Assembly: GCF_918797505.1 (NCBI RefSeq)
Contig: NC_092794.1
Span: forward strand, 30,333,622 to 30,397,621
Length of the DNA stretch: 64,000 nucleotides
Direction of reading: 5' to 3'
From: Bemisia tabaci
Taxonomy: Eukaryota > Arthropoda > Insecta > Hemiptera > Aleyrodidae
The position numbers and the translations under genes are program-made. The notes under the pieces were generated by a model that saw nothing but the letters and a program-made list of their open reading frames with translations, was not told the DNA's origin and did no database searches. Below, piece by piece: positions 53,941-64,000 of this stretch (positions within the stretch are counted from its first letter, which is position 1; the number at the start of each line of letters is the position of its first letter).

Positions 53941-55544
53941 TTTTCTCACGGTTAAAAGGTAACGCCTTTACATATTTATTGTATCACAAGAAGCATCTAA
54001 AAAGCACCCAATGCTTCCTATGATACGGTGAGGATGTAAAGGGGTTACCTTTTAGTTGTGAGAAATTATAGCACGGTACTTTGACAGTATTCTCAGGCGG
54101 TATAATACCTCCATGACCGCTTCTCAGGTCAAACAACTACAGCCAAACTTGAGAGAAACCATTAAAAACTCGACAAGAAATATTTTCCCACGTTTATCTT
54201 ATAATTCACTTTAACAACCAGAATTTGCCTCAATACGGGCCTCGTAGGCCTCAATTAGTCATTCTAGGGGTAGACGCGAAACACTATTTGCAGTCTAAAA
54301 AAAAATTTCGAATATTTTTTTTTTTCGAAAATTATGTTTTTAAGCGTTTCTGTAGTTCTATTTGTGGAGGACAGACTTTTCGGTCAATTACAGCCATGTG
54401 GTTCGAAAAATAAAAAGCTGTCGGGCCCCGTAGACCCGGTTAGTCATCTAATGGTTAAAGAACCGAAGTTCTCCATTCTGCGGTTTGCGAGTTTTCCAGA
54501 AATATTACTCAAGAATAAGACGACCTTCGTTCCTACATGCCTAATTTTGTTTTTCACAAATGATAAACTTCAATTGGACTACATTTTGCAATTTGGAACT
54601 ATAAATTCCAGCCCGGTTCAAAAACAACGTATGTGCCATTAGTTTCCCTATGCATATGAGTGTTTTTTCAGATGAGACAGAGTTTATAGTTCCAAATTGC
54701 AAAATGCAGTCTAATTACTCCTTGAAACGGTTCGTTGCTTCCCACCGCATTTTCTCGTGAGCTACACATAGAAGAATATTGCATCGCCAATATTTTTCAG
54801 TTTTAAAGTTGAGGAGAGGGTAGGTGTCCAAACTTTTGGGGGTCATATACCCACCAATTTCTACCTATCAATATTTGAGTGAATCGGGATCCGTCAAACA
54901 ATAGACCTCTATACACGGTATAAATTGAAACACCACGCAACGCGTTCCAACTTCAAAATTTCACGTATAAAACGAATCGCACGACTTGGAGTCCAGAAAT
55001 GAGCAACTGAAGAAGAAATAAGTGCTCACAGTAAACATTATTTTCAGGGAAAAAATATAAAGGACATCATTTGTGCCGTTGAACCATCATCTGATTTGAC
55101 TTAAAAAACTAAAGAGTATCCCGTTCAGCGGTTGCTTTCCGAACCTCTCGTTGTGTGCATCATTTTTTACAATAAATTTTGAAGAGAAAATAAGTGCCGT
55201 TAATTATTTAATGCAGACCATGTTCATTGGTCCATCTCCTGTCTAAAGCGAAACAACCGGATTTTCAAGTGCCCATGAAATGTAAACAACCTGACCCCTC
55301 TTAATTTTAGCTGAATAATATACGCTTCCCTTAAAACCGCGAGAACAAAAATCGGGAAAGAAAATCTATAACCTGACCTAATGTAACCCTAAGCAGCGTA
55401 GGAACACGATAAGATTTATCTCTGTCCCACTGAAACGGTCGGAAAGGTTGAAAGGCTGCGGCAACATGGCACGGAGGCGAGAAAGATCCGGGCGAGATCC
55501 GGTGGTCTTTGCGCGGGATATTTGAACGGTGCGATTGACCTTGA

Positions 55545-56060
55545 TAATTTTGGGTAGCCGTATCCCCCCTAAAAATTGAGTTACAAAATTTTCTTTTGGA
55601 CTTACAAAACGTTACAAAACACTTACAAAACGTTGGCGTTGTCAGAATTTATCGATAGCGAAGTGGGGGGGCTTGCCCCAAAATTTTGGGTAGCCGTATC
55701 CCCCCTAAAAATTGAGTAACAAAATTTTCTTTTGGACTTACAAAACGTTACAAAACACTTACAAAACGTTGGCGTTGTCAGAATTTATCGATCGCGAAGT
55801 GGGGGGGCTGGCCCCAAAATTTTGGGTAGCCGTATCCCCTCTAAAAATTGAGTTACAAAATTTTCTTTTGGACTTACAAAACGTTACAAAACACTTACAA
55901 AACGTTGGCGTTGTCGGAATTTATCGATCGCGAAGTGAGGGGGATACCATTTCTCCAGCCCCCCCAAAATGAAGTTATCCATTTGAACCATTTGGAGTGA
56001 CTTAAAAAAATTTTTTTTAGACTTACAAAACGTTACAAAACACTTACAAAACGATGGCAT
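55545..56060. repeat. 136-bp tandem repeats in the right TIR
   Basis: Inverted counterpart of 51935-52430: 'ACAAAACGTTACAAAACACT' recurs at ~136-bp spacing, last copy diverged. Conservation between the two arms suggests the arrays predate insertion or are kept alike by arm-to-arm conversion. Confidence 0.88.
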
Positions 56061-56117
56061 ATTTTTCATATTATTTTGTGGAAGTGGGGGGGCTGGTGAA
56101 ATGGACCTCCATATGTT

Positions 56118-56829
56118 GATGTATGAGTAACCGAATCAGAAAAGTATGAACATGAAAATTATTACGTTTGTGGAAGTGTAAAACATTGAAAATGAACAAA
56201 AAGTATTGCAAATGACAAATTGAAAAGACTAAAAAATTTTGGGTGCTCAAAATTTGAAACCTCTAATGCTCCTTGATAAAACAAAGTAAAAACAAACTCT
56301 ATTGCGTTATCTAAAGTGTGTTTCGATGCGGTGAGAATATGAATTTAGGAGTACATTGCAATATCGCCAAGAATCACCACACAATTTATTTTTCAACAGA
56401 AATACTATTGCATTAGTTGGGTCGGAAATAACGCCAATTTTCTTGTGTTGCGAAGCAAATTGATGGACATTTTCAAAATAAACTTTAGTTTTTTTTAAAA
56501 TGAATAGTTTTTTTTAAAAGAATATATTTTTCTTTAATTCGTGGCAACACTGTAATGCACTCCTGCACTCTTCTTCTAATTCGTCTTTAATAACAAATTT
56601 GAAGCGGCGATAATCAGAAGTTAGCACCAGTGCATTGGAATGTTGCCGAAAATTGATGTTATACTCAAGAACAATTTTCTCGCCCATTCCGAATTACGGC
56701 ATTATTTAAAAACAGTATCAATGGCATCGATACCTCAAAAGTATCGATACTTCAGCTCGATGCTCGATACCGGTATATCGATACTCAGTATATCGTTACT
56801 TTCCAGAGTATCGACATACCTATTATAGA
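56118..56829. other. No gene; TATCGATA-rich stretch
   Basis: No coding signal. 56725-56820 has several ATCGATA motifs, with exact TATCGATA at 56742-56749 and 56776-56783. In Drosophila TATCGATA is the DREF-binding element of housekeeping promoters; no adjacent gene start supports that use here. Confidence 0.4.
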
Positions 56830-56860
56830 CTAGCGGAAAGCCCGTGACTGAAGTCACGGG
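56830..56860 (-). mobile_element. Possible Helitron 3' terminus
   Basis: On the minus strand a 9-bp-stem hairpin (CCCGTGACTTCAGTCACGGG, 56860-56841) is followed by 7 bases and CTAG (56833-56830) and then T. Helitrons end in a hairpin a few bases before CTRR and insert between A and T. The 5' TC end was not located, so the extent to the right is unknown. Confidence 0.4.
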
Positions 56861-57051
56861 TCTAGATGCTTCACCAAAAATTTAGTTACGGGGAGCATTA
56901 CACTGTTAAAAATCGTTGATTCCGTCCGACGGAAAATCCGGAGTGAGAATGAATATGGGAGTGAGATTCAGCGCATAGGATGCTGAGACGGGTCGCATGA
57001 GGCGCAAAGCACTCCGCAGCGGAGCTTCGGTAGGGTCCTTAGTTACGCGCA

Positions 57052-57118
57052 CCTCTCTCTCTCTCTCTCTCCCTCTCTCCCTCCCCCTCTCTCCCCCGCT
57101 CTCTCCCTCTCCCTCACT
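57052..57118. repeat. (CT)n-rich microsatellite
   Basis: Imperfect CT repeats with CCCTCTC variants. Followed at 57150-57640 by purine-rich (A/G) DNA with no coding signal. Confidence 0.85.
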
Positions 57119-57721
57119 AGCGCTATATACTGTCTCTTCTCCCCTCTAGACCCAACACTCCCAGAATGAAAATGATAAATTTAAAGAGAAAAAATAGAAA
57201 AAGTAATAGAATAGTGAAAATAATAGATGAGTAGAAATGGTGGAATAACAGAGACAATAGAAGAGAAATAAAATAAAGAAAATCAAATATATGATACAAT
57301 TAACTGAGCTGAGGTCAAAGACTAAATTGAAGGAAATAATTAGAGGGAGCAAGGAGATGAAGAAAAAAATTAAATCAGGGAAAAAACTAAATGATGTTAA
57401 AGAATAGAATGAATTTAAAGAGTAAACTGAAGTCAAAAAATCATGATGAAGTATTAGAAGAAATCACAGTAAATATTAAACAAAGTAAAGGAATAAGACG
57501 TAAGGAATTAAAGAAAAAAATGAAGTGCTTGAAAAAATAAAAAAGAGTGAAGGAAAAAATAGAGTCAGCAAGGAAATAAATCAAAGTGAAACGATAAAAT
57601 AAAGTTAAGAAAAATAGTAAAGTAAAAAGTAAAATAAATACACGGACAAATTCGGGCAGATTGAAAATATCCTAGTGGCCCGTTCAAATCGACGTTAAAT
57701 ACCGTTTTTGCGTCACTTGGT

Positions 57722-57797
57722 TGCATCATCCGGTATAGCTTAATCGGGAGGTTCTTCGGTTAGTGTTAGGAAAGTCCCGGGTTCAATCCCCAAGGTA
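57722..57797 (+). repeat. tRNA-like SINE head or tRNA relic
   Basis: Pol III promoter-like boxes at tRNA spacing: A-box-like TAGCTTAATCGG (57736-57747) and a good B box GGTTCAATCCC (57780-57790). The flanking arms do not clearly fold into an acceptor stem, so a tRNA-derived SINE or decayed tRNA is more likely than a working tRNA gene. Confidence 0.45.
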
Positions 57798-58599
57798 GGT
57801 ACAAAATTTCTAATCTTCAAAATCGATTTAATTGAGTACCTATAGTTTCATTTTTTTATTGTTCATGATTTCAAAAAGTATTTCCACAATTAACCCTTTT
57901 CCACCATCCCCTAGCTGCGAATCCCTAAATTTGCGGCTCCCGCGAATCTGTCCGGAATCGGAGTGGTTTCTCAGTACGGCACTCAAAATCCGTCCGGCCA
58001 ATTCTCCGTCGGAGTGACTCCTCGGGCCGGCAAAGTGAGGGCCTGTTCTTACTCGCGCTTGTGCTGAGTCTCACTCCGCTTTTTTTAACAGTGAGGCCGA
58101 TATTGTTTCGGGGATGATGCCACTATTCGACCACATGGGAGCTTATTTTGCCTGAGTGAGCGTGTCATTTCACGACGATACCGCTATTTGACCACGCGGA
58201 AGCTCCTGTTGCCTACACTGAAATTGAGGGCGAAATGAAATGACGTTGATTTATCTTCTCCAGTTTGGTGAAATGCTATTTTTAAAAAACGTTCCAAGTA
58301 ATCGTGCAATTTCACGATGAAACAGCTATTCCACTATTTCCACGTTCTTATTTTATTTCAATCTCCCTACCACTGCTTTCTTCCTTTTACTTTTCATTTC
58401 TTCTGTCTGTTTGCTTCTCCCACTTTCATTACTTATCCTCTTCTTCTCTCTAAATTTATTCTAGCTTATTTTCTTTCACTCTTCTTGTTCTGCACCATTC
58501 GTTGTTATCCTTTTTTTTCATGGTCATCATCAGCATCAGCATCATAATCATCATCCTCATCTCTCTCTTTTAGTGTTCATGTGCTCGGACGGGAAGTAA

Positions 58600-58745
58600 A
58601 AAAAAAATTGGCCTCCAGCCAATTTATGCGCGGCGCAAGCGCCACGTACCGGCGCCTCGCGCCGGCATGTGGGGGGGCTTCGCCCCCATCATGGTGCGAG
58701 AATCGCACAACACTTTCTCGCTTTTGCCGGCGCTCCGCGCCTGCA
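58600..58745. repeat. GC-rich palindromic repeat
   Basis: A cluster of small inverted repeats (GGCGCAAGCGCC, CGGCGC-CTCGCGCCG, GGGGGGCTTCGCCCCC, TGCGAGAATCGCA) in otherwise AT-rich DNA. Probably part of a repeat family; 58746-59750 beyond it shows no gene. Confidence 0.55.
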
Positions 58746-59749
58746 TAGACACTTTTACTGGAATATTTAGAAAAATACTGCCAATTTTACCAAATCATAA
58801 AGTTTGATTGGAATTTTGATCGCAGGATAATAGTTATGAAATTTTTATTCAAACTACCGAACTTTATTGTAAATGTCTTCGCGATATGTGATGAATTCAT
58901 ATATTCGGACTCGATTTGTTGATTTTATGAGGCATCTTCAATTAAATATGTAATTGATTAACAAAGTCTCCTGTCAAAGACGGCGATCCGTAAAAATCTT
59001 AGCTTTTCTACGATTCATTAGGATCCATTAGATTCATTGACATCATACTTCAGATACGATTTTATATTACATAAATCTCTACTTAAGTACGGTCAAAAGC
59101 CATCAAATATCTACTTTAATGGGTAGAATGACTATTCGATGTTTAAATAGTCTTAAAACTAAACGGTTTTCGCCTAGCATCTCCCAAATTTTAAATTTGG
59201 CGGGCGAATCTACCTGCTGAAGGGTTCACCACACGCCCGCCAAGAGCGCCATCTCCTCACCGCATATCCCCGTAATTCAAAGCGAAAACAATAGAGAGCG
59301 CCATCTCCTTGCTGCTGTTGACAAACGTCAACAAACCTCAGGTTATAACAATTATAACCTCCTTTATTAACAAGCATTAAATCAGTCATATTTGTGCCGA
59401 ATTATTATATTATATTTGTGCTTAGTACCTCGTAAAAAGGAACCGCAAAAGATGGAATCTGCCGGGATTCTAAATTCATTAACAACAAACATATTAGTTT
59501 TTAATAAAGATCTAGGTGTCAGTTCTTGGCATTAGCTTGATGATTCATAGTACCTATGTAAATTGAGTACCTAATTGGTTGTCTAATTTTGCTTGGTGTA
59601 TACCTACGGAGTAATTTTGGAAATAGTATATGATGCATTATATAATGCATTTGAATTCCTGGGTTTCACCTGACTCAAAGCGTTTGCTGCTATTATCTAG
59701 AAGCGTTCCGACTCATTTATCAGAGAATTGAGCGTTTCCTATCGGCCCC

Positions 59750-60560
59750 TCTGCAATTATGAGCTTAGTCCAAGAATCCTTTAGGAACTTAAATCAATGA
59801 CTCAGATGGTGCTTTTGAGCCAACTTTCAAAGAATTAAAGGCATTCTTTTCAAAATGTAAAGTCCATGAGCTCTCCGTGTGACCGAAGTGCTCTCCTCGC
59901 TATATGACGCGTAACCCTTCAATTTTTAGTTTAGTCCAAAGACCTCATAGGAATTTACATTGTTGAACCAGGTGGTGCTCTTATGCCAACTTTCGAAGAA
60001 GTGAAAGGCATTTTTTTTTTAAATTTACAGTCTTTGAAAATGAGTTGTTTGTGTGATGTCGCGGAGCAAAGTGCCCTACTTTTGGGCCTCGTAATCCCTT
60101 GAATTTTGAGTTTAGTCCAAAGATCTTTTAGGAACTTAAATTAATGACTCAGATGGTGCCTTTGAGCCAACTTTCAAAGAATTAAAGGCATTTTTTTCAA
60201 AATCTGCAGTCCATGAGCTCTCCGTGTGACCGAAGTGCTCTCCTCGCTATTGACGCGTAACCCTTCAATTTTTAGTTTAGTCCAAAGACCTCATAGGAAC
60301 TTACATTATCGAACCAGGTGGTGCTCTTATGCCAACTTTCGAAGAAATGAAAGGCATTTTTTTTAAATTTACAGTCTTTGAAAATGAGTTGTTTGTGTGA
60401 TGTCGCGGAGCAAGGTGCCCTACTTTTGGGCCTCGTAATCCCTTGAATTTTGAGTTTAGTCCAAAGATCTTTTAGGAACTTAAATTAATGACCCAGGTGA
60501 TGTGCTTGATGCCAACTTTTAAAGAATTAAAGGCATTTTATAAAATTTACAGTCCCTCAA
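59750..60560. repeat. Dimeric satellite, about 345-bp repeat of two 165/180-bp halves
   Basis: 'TTTAGTCCAAAGA' or close variants start half-units at ~59765, 59931, 60111, 60276 and 60454. The spacing alternates 166, 180, 165, 178 bp. Alternate halves are more alike ('ATGACTCAGATGGTG' at ~59796 and 60145; 'GAACCAGGTGGTGCTC' at ~59967 and 60312), a higher-order A-B arrangement. Confidence 0.85.
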
Positions 60561-61480
60561 AATGAGCTTTCCGTGTGATTTTGCTGAAAATGGACCTTTA
60601 ACCCAATTTGACCCTAGCCCCCCCAAATTTTAGCATACCCCAAAATCGTTTGACGTGCATAAGGAGACCATAAATATGGTGTTCTGTGAGAATTTTGAAT
60701 GAAATCGAACAGATAGATTCTGAGATATCGCTGTAGACAGATTTGGGGGACGTCGCGGACGGACGGACACACATTTTCTCAAGTAGGGGTTATTTTGACT
60801 CCTGGGGCCTTGAAACGTCTAGAAATGATGAAATTTCAACTTTTTTTCTTTTTTTTTTCTTGGAGGATGACAATACTTCCTCTCTACCCTAGGGGAGCGA
60901 GAAAGTAAAAATAAAAACAGCTTAATGAATATCAGTTAAGAGGAGCAACTACTTTAAAGACAAACGCGGTCCCGACATGACATAAAAAAAAATTAGCAGA
61001 CAGAGAACGTCTATTGCACGGACGGTGATACCACTCTTCGACCACGTGAGAGCTTGTATTGCCTACACTAATCATTGAAGGCAAACTGTCATTTCACGAC
61101 GACAATACCGCCATTCAACCACGTAGAAACTCGTGTTGCCTACCTTGAAATTTAAGGTGAACTGAAATGGCGTTACTTACTGTAATCTTTTCCTGTTTGG
61201 TAAACACTTTTTTTTTCTTTTTTTTTTAAGTGGAGAGATCGGCAATCCACTTGATAAGTGTTCAGCACAATTTATGGTGAAAGGTTAAGAGCGTGAAGGG
61301 GGTCTTGATCCGGTAGACAAAAAAAATGTAACATAATCTATAACCTACCAATGTGTGATTAGATTTTTTTTTATCTTAATCTCAATTTATAAAACTCGAC
61401 ACATTTAATTTATTTAAAATTCAATTAATTTAAAATCAAATTCTTTGTCCGGCAAGGATGGATGTTACTGAATTAGGATG
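60561..61480. other. No recognisable gene
   Basis: Repeat-like DNA with 'CGGACGGACGGACAC' (60760-60775) and two related blocks beginning 'CACGACGA-ATACCG-CATT-ACCAC' near 61020 and 61095, which also occur near 58110 and 58175. Confidence 0.4.
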
Positions 61481-61489
61481 ATTTTAGAT

Positions 61490-62300
61490 TAAACGGGATA
61501 AATGCAGTTTTATGCTTATCAATCCTTTTGCATCTGGAAAATGCAGAAACTTGGTATTACGGACGTTTACGGTTGGATGCGAATGAAACTCTGGGTCCTG
61601 TTGGTTTTTGGTTCGATAAAACATGCCTCTTCCACAATGCATTTCTGAAATGTCAAATACTTTCAAAATGGCAGCATGCGGATCCACCCGTAAACGTCTG
61701 TAATACCAAGTTTCCACCATTTTCCTCGCCATTTTGAAGTTATTCAGAATTTCAAAAAATCTGATGACAGATTCGTTTTTTTCATGCCGAATTGTCCCCT
61801 GATACCAAGTTTCATGCAAATTCACCGATAAGCAGTCTAATTTATTCTCTTGCCGCTCAAGGTCGCCATATTGACCCCCGCCATTTGGATAAGGACAAAC
61901 ATTTTCCGGGAAAATAATGCCAGAATCGTTTTAATCGTTCCAAAAAACCTCTGAGAACCAAGTTTCATCCCAATCCATCGACGAAAACGGGGATTTAGAT
62001 TTCCGATATTTTGAAATTTGACCGGCGGCTAGTTTGTCAAAAATCAAGAGTTTGACTTGCGGTTTGTGCCAAAAATTTTCTTTTTTAATTCTCTTTGAAT
62101 CGATGTGTCACAAAGGAGATGTTGCCGTTTGAAAAAAAAAGTTGGGACCCGTAGCCCCTACCCCCCCCTCCCCCCCTCCGGGGGGGGGGCAAAAAGTTTG
62201 GGGGCCCTGAAAGTAGCTTACATTGATCTTTGAACATTCCCGAAGTTTTGTTTCAAAATATTAATTAGATAAAATTTTAGAAGGGGTGGAAGGGACTCTT
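61490..62300. mobile_element. Degenerate relative of the TA-flanked foldback
   Basis: Shares the interior and right-arm blocks of the 21187-22510 element in the same order: 'CCGCCATTT', 'GCCAGAATCGTTTT', 'AAAATTTTCTTTTT', the C/G runs at 62160-62190, 'GAACATTCCC-AAG'. Ends and TA duplication are no longer recognisable. An inverted pair around 'GGTATTACGGACGTTTACGG' (61552) and its partner (~61690) marks its centre. Confidence 0.65.
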
Positions 62301-62335
62301 GGGACTTGAAGATAGAATATAGGTGAGTTGAGTAG

Positions 62336-62715
62336 AAACAAAACGAACACATCAAACACAACAAACGCATTAAATACAACAGGCGCATCAAACACAACAA
62401 ATATAGCAAACTCATCAAATGCGACAAACACATCAAACTTGACAAACGCATTAAACACAACAGGCACATCTAACACAACAAATACAGCAAACTCATCAAA
62501 CACATCAAACACGACAAAAACACACGGAACTCAAACACAACAAAAACATCATACACAACAAATGCATCAAACACAACAAACGCATTAAACACATCGAACA
62601 CAACAAACACAGCAAACACAGCAAACATATTAAACACGACAAACACTAAAAACACAACAAATATTTCAAACACAACAAACACAGCAAAATCTTCAAACAC
62701 GATAAACATCCCCGT
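62336..62715. repeat. ACAAAC-type minisatellite
   Basis: About 380 bp of variants of AACACAACAAACGCATCAA with a 9-bp rhythm. Open frames on both strands through it (Asn/Thr/Ser or Val/Phe-rich) are products of the repeat. Confidence 0.9.
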
Positions 62716-63250
62716 TATCCTCGTTAATATCAATGCATCCCGTTTTATCCCTATCTATATCCAATATTACCCATATCTATCCTGATTCATTCTATCTATC
62801 CCGTTTCAAATTGATTATGCCACTTTCCCATCCTATTTCATATCGGACAATTTATCAGTAATGATCGATAAACAAAGATCGATGTATCGAAGGGTGGGAT
62901 AACCCTACCTATCCTGTTTTATCCTTATCTTTATGGTTACACACTGATTATTCTCCTTTTCTCAAACTTCCTCCATTTGACTCAATTATTATCAATGTCG
63001 TTCCCCATCCCGTTTTATCCATGTCTATCATATTTTATATCGAACTATATATCGAAGATCGATAGGTATTACCCTGTTTTATCACTATCTATCCTGTTTA
63101 ATTCTTATCTACCCCGTTTCACACTGATTATTCCCCTTTTCTCAAAAATTCCTACCTTTTAGCCCGGTGAGTATCAATAAATTCCGTCTTATCCCTGTCT
63201 ATCCTGCTTTATATCGAACGATATATCTAAGATCTATATACAATACAATA
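62716..63250. repeat. Degenerate TATCC-rich repeat
   Basis: Variants of TATCC(CG)TTTTATCCCTATCTATCC recur irregularly, with longer-range copies around 'CTATCGATC' at ~62870, 63050 and 63225. Confidence 0.6.
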
Positions 63251-64000
63251 TTTTATCCCTACGAATGAAACCCCAAAATATAATGGTAGGGGTGCAAGGC
63301 ATGTCATACGAAAAAAAAATATAAATAAAATTAGTGGTGGGGGGGGGGGGGGGCTACGGGAGTTAGAAAAATGAGCTGGGAAGGGAGAGGTAGAATAAAT
63401 GCTGGCAAAAAAATTAGAACTAACCTGGCAATGATTCAAAAAAAAAAAAAAAAAAAAAAAGTATAAAATCCGTTGACTTGGCCGAGAAATGGAAATAAAA
63501 CATCAGCTGATAGCAAACAAAGGTTACCAAGGAAACCAAGGAATGGTTCTTTCATAAAAACAGTTTAGTGGAAAACAGCGTAAGTAGGGCACTTACGTTA
63601 ATTACCGTTTATAAGTAAACGGTAAATGCGATTTAACCGAAAATCTATACAGTTCTTCATCAGATCAAAATGGACAAATTTACAAAATTTGAGACAGCTA
63701 ACGTAAATCTAACAATAGTTATCGTGAACGAAAGAATTGCTGACATAGATCCGGTAACTATTATAGGTGGGATGGGATTAACCAAATTTAATCGGTATTG
63801 ATTGTAACGGATATTTGGACTGTTGAACTCATTCATTTGGATCGCGTTAAACAGAAAGGAAACCAAGCCACATCATCTATTGCCATATTTAATCGGGCAA
63901 TTTAATTTTTTTACATGAAAACGGTTGTGCGGATTTTTGTGCAAATTTCTAGGAATTTCCTCCATTACACAAAGCAAATTCCTTCAAACTTTCAAAGGAA
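63251..64000. other. No recognisable gene; homopolymer tracts
   Basis: Contains a G-run (63339-63353) and an A-run (about 63439-63460). Short frames only. Confidence 0.4.

Larger units (their letters stand above)
51885..56108. mobile_element. Mutator-like element with 1.2-kb TIRs
   Basis: TIRs at 51885-53078 and 54899-56108 begin AGGTCCATTTCACCAGCC and carry the complement at the right. A 9-bp target duplication CCATATGTT is at 51876-51884 and 56109-56117. Long TIRs with 9-bp duplications are the hallmark of Mutator/MULE elements; no transposase is encoded in the 1.8-kb centre, so the copy is non-autonomous. The centre contains part of another TIR family (53346 onward) and two small hairpins (53941-53973 with 54036-54068; 54574-54608 with 54681-54714). 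Confidence 0.88.

Noticed and set aside
56725..56820. DREF-type promoter cluster
   Set aside because: TATCGATA motifs are present but no gene starts nearby; the sequence may simply be a decayed repeat.
62261..62733. Val/Phe- and Asn/Thr-rich open frames
   Set aside because: Direct translation of the ACAAAC minisatellite in both strands; no start context or domain.

Overview
This is repeat-dense animal DNA, most likely from an insect. The style (Copia, BEL/Pao, RTE, Polinton and many foldback elements nested in one another, 'AATGGCGG'-rich foldbacks) suggests a hemipteran such as a whitefly, but no conserved host gene was found that fixes the species. Only two host-like genes, both small and spliced, are supported; almost everything else is mobile DNA in various states of decay.

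Layout. 1-2.0 kb: unassigned DNA with a degenerate minisatellite. 2.0-8.0 kb: a terminal-inverted-repeat (TIR) element containing a Copia retrotransposon (LTRs, PBS, 5-bp target duplication) whose 3' LTR carries a further TIR insertion. 8.0-18.0 kb: no genes; a possible 1.8-kb TIR element, a 50-bp tandem array, an (AT)n tract, a ~290-bp tandem repeat and a 387-bp hairpin element. 18.1-19.8 kb: relic of a Polinton (integrase plus chromodomain, minus strand). 19.8-29.2 kb: a 5'-truncated BEL/Pao element, interrupted by a TA-flanked foldback (21187-22510) and by a full-length RTE retrotransposon (24001-27228) with an uninterrupted endonuclease/RT frame.

30737-43803 is the centrepiece: a 13,067-bp Polinton/Maverick (adintovirus-like) element with ~0.95-kb TIRs starting AGTAGTATG and a 6-bp target duplication GATGGT. 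All its genes read rightward: packaging ATPase, a DUF8207-like protein, a long coiled-coil protein, a fibre-like protein, a RING protein, integrase with chromodomain, small unknown proteins, a parvovirus-type PLA2 protein, an adenain-like protease, a penton-like minor capsid protein and a double-jelly-roll major capsid protein (MCP). No protein-primed DNA polymerase B is visible. Several genes carry stops or frameshifts, and the MCP is split by a 984-bp transposon with a clean 11-bp target duplication.

Right of the Polinton, ~3.56 kb (right TIR, a small spliced minus-strand gene, a divergent promoter interval and exon 1 of a plus-strand gene) is present twice in tandem with very few differences. 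The second TIR copy is longer than the first and matches the left arm, and its junction sits just inside intron 1 of the plus-strand gene. The complete plus-strand gene is 49686-51212. 51885-56108 is a 4.2-kb element with ~1.2-kb TIRs and a 9-bp target duplication (Mutator-like). The last 8 kb holds a possible Helitron terminus, a tRNA-like SINE head, a dimeric satellite, an ACAAAC-type minisatellite and unassigned DNA.
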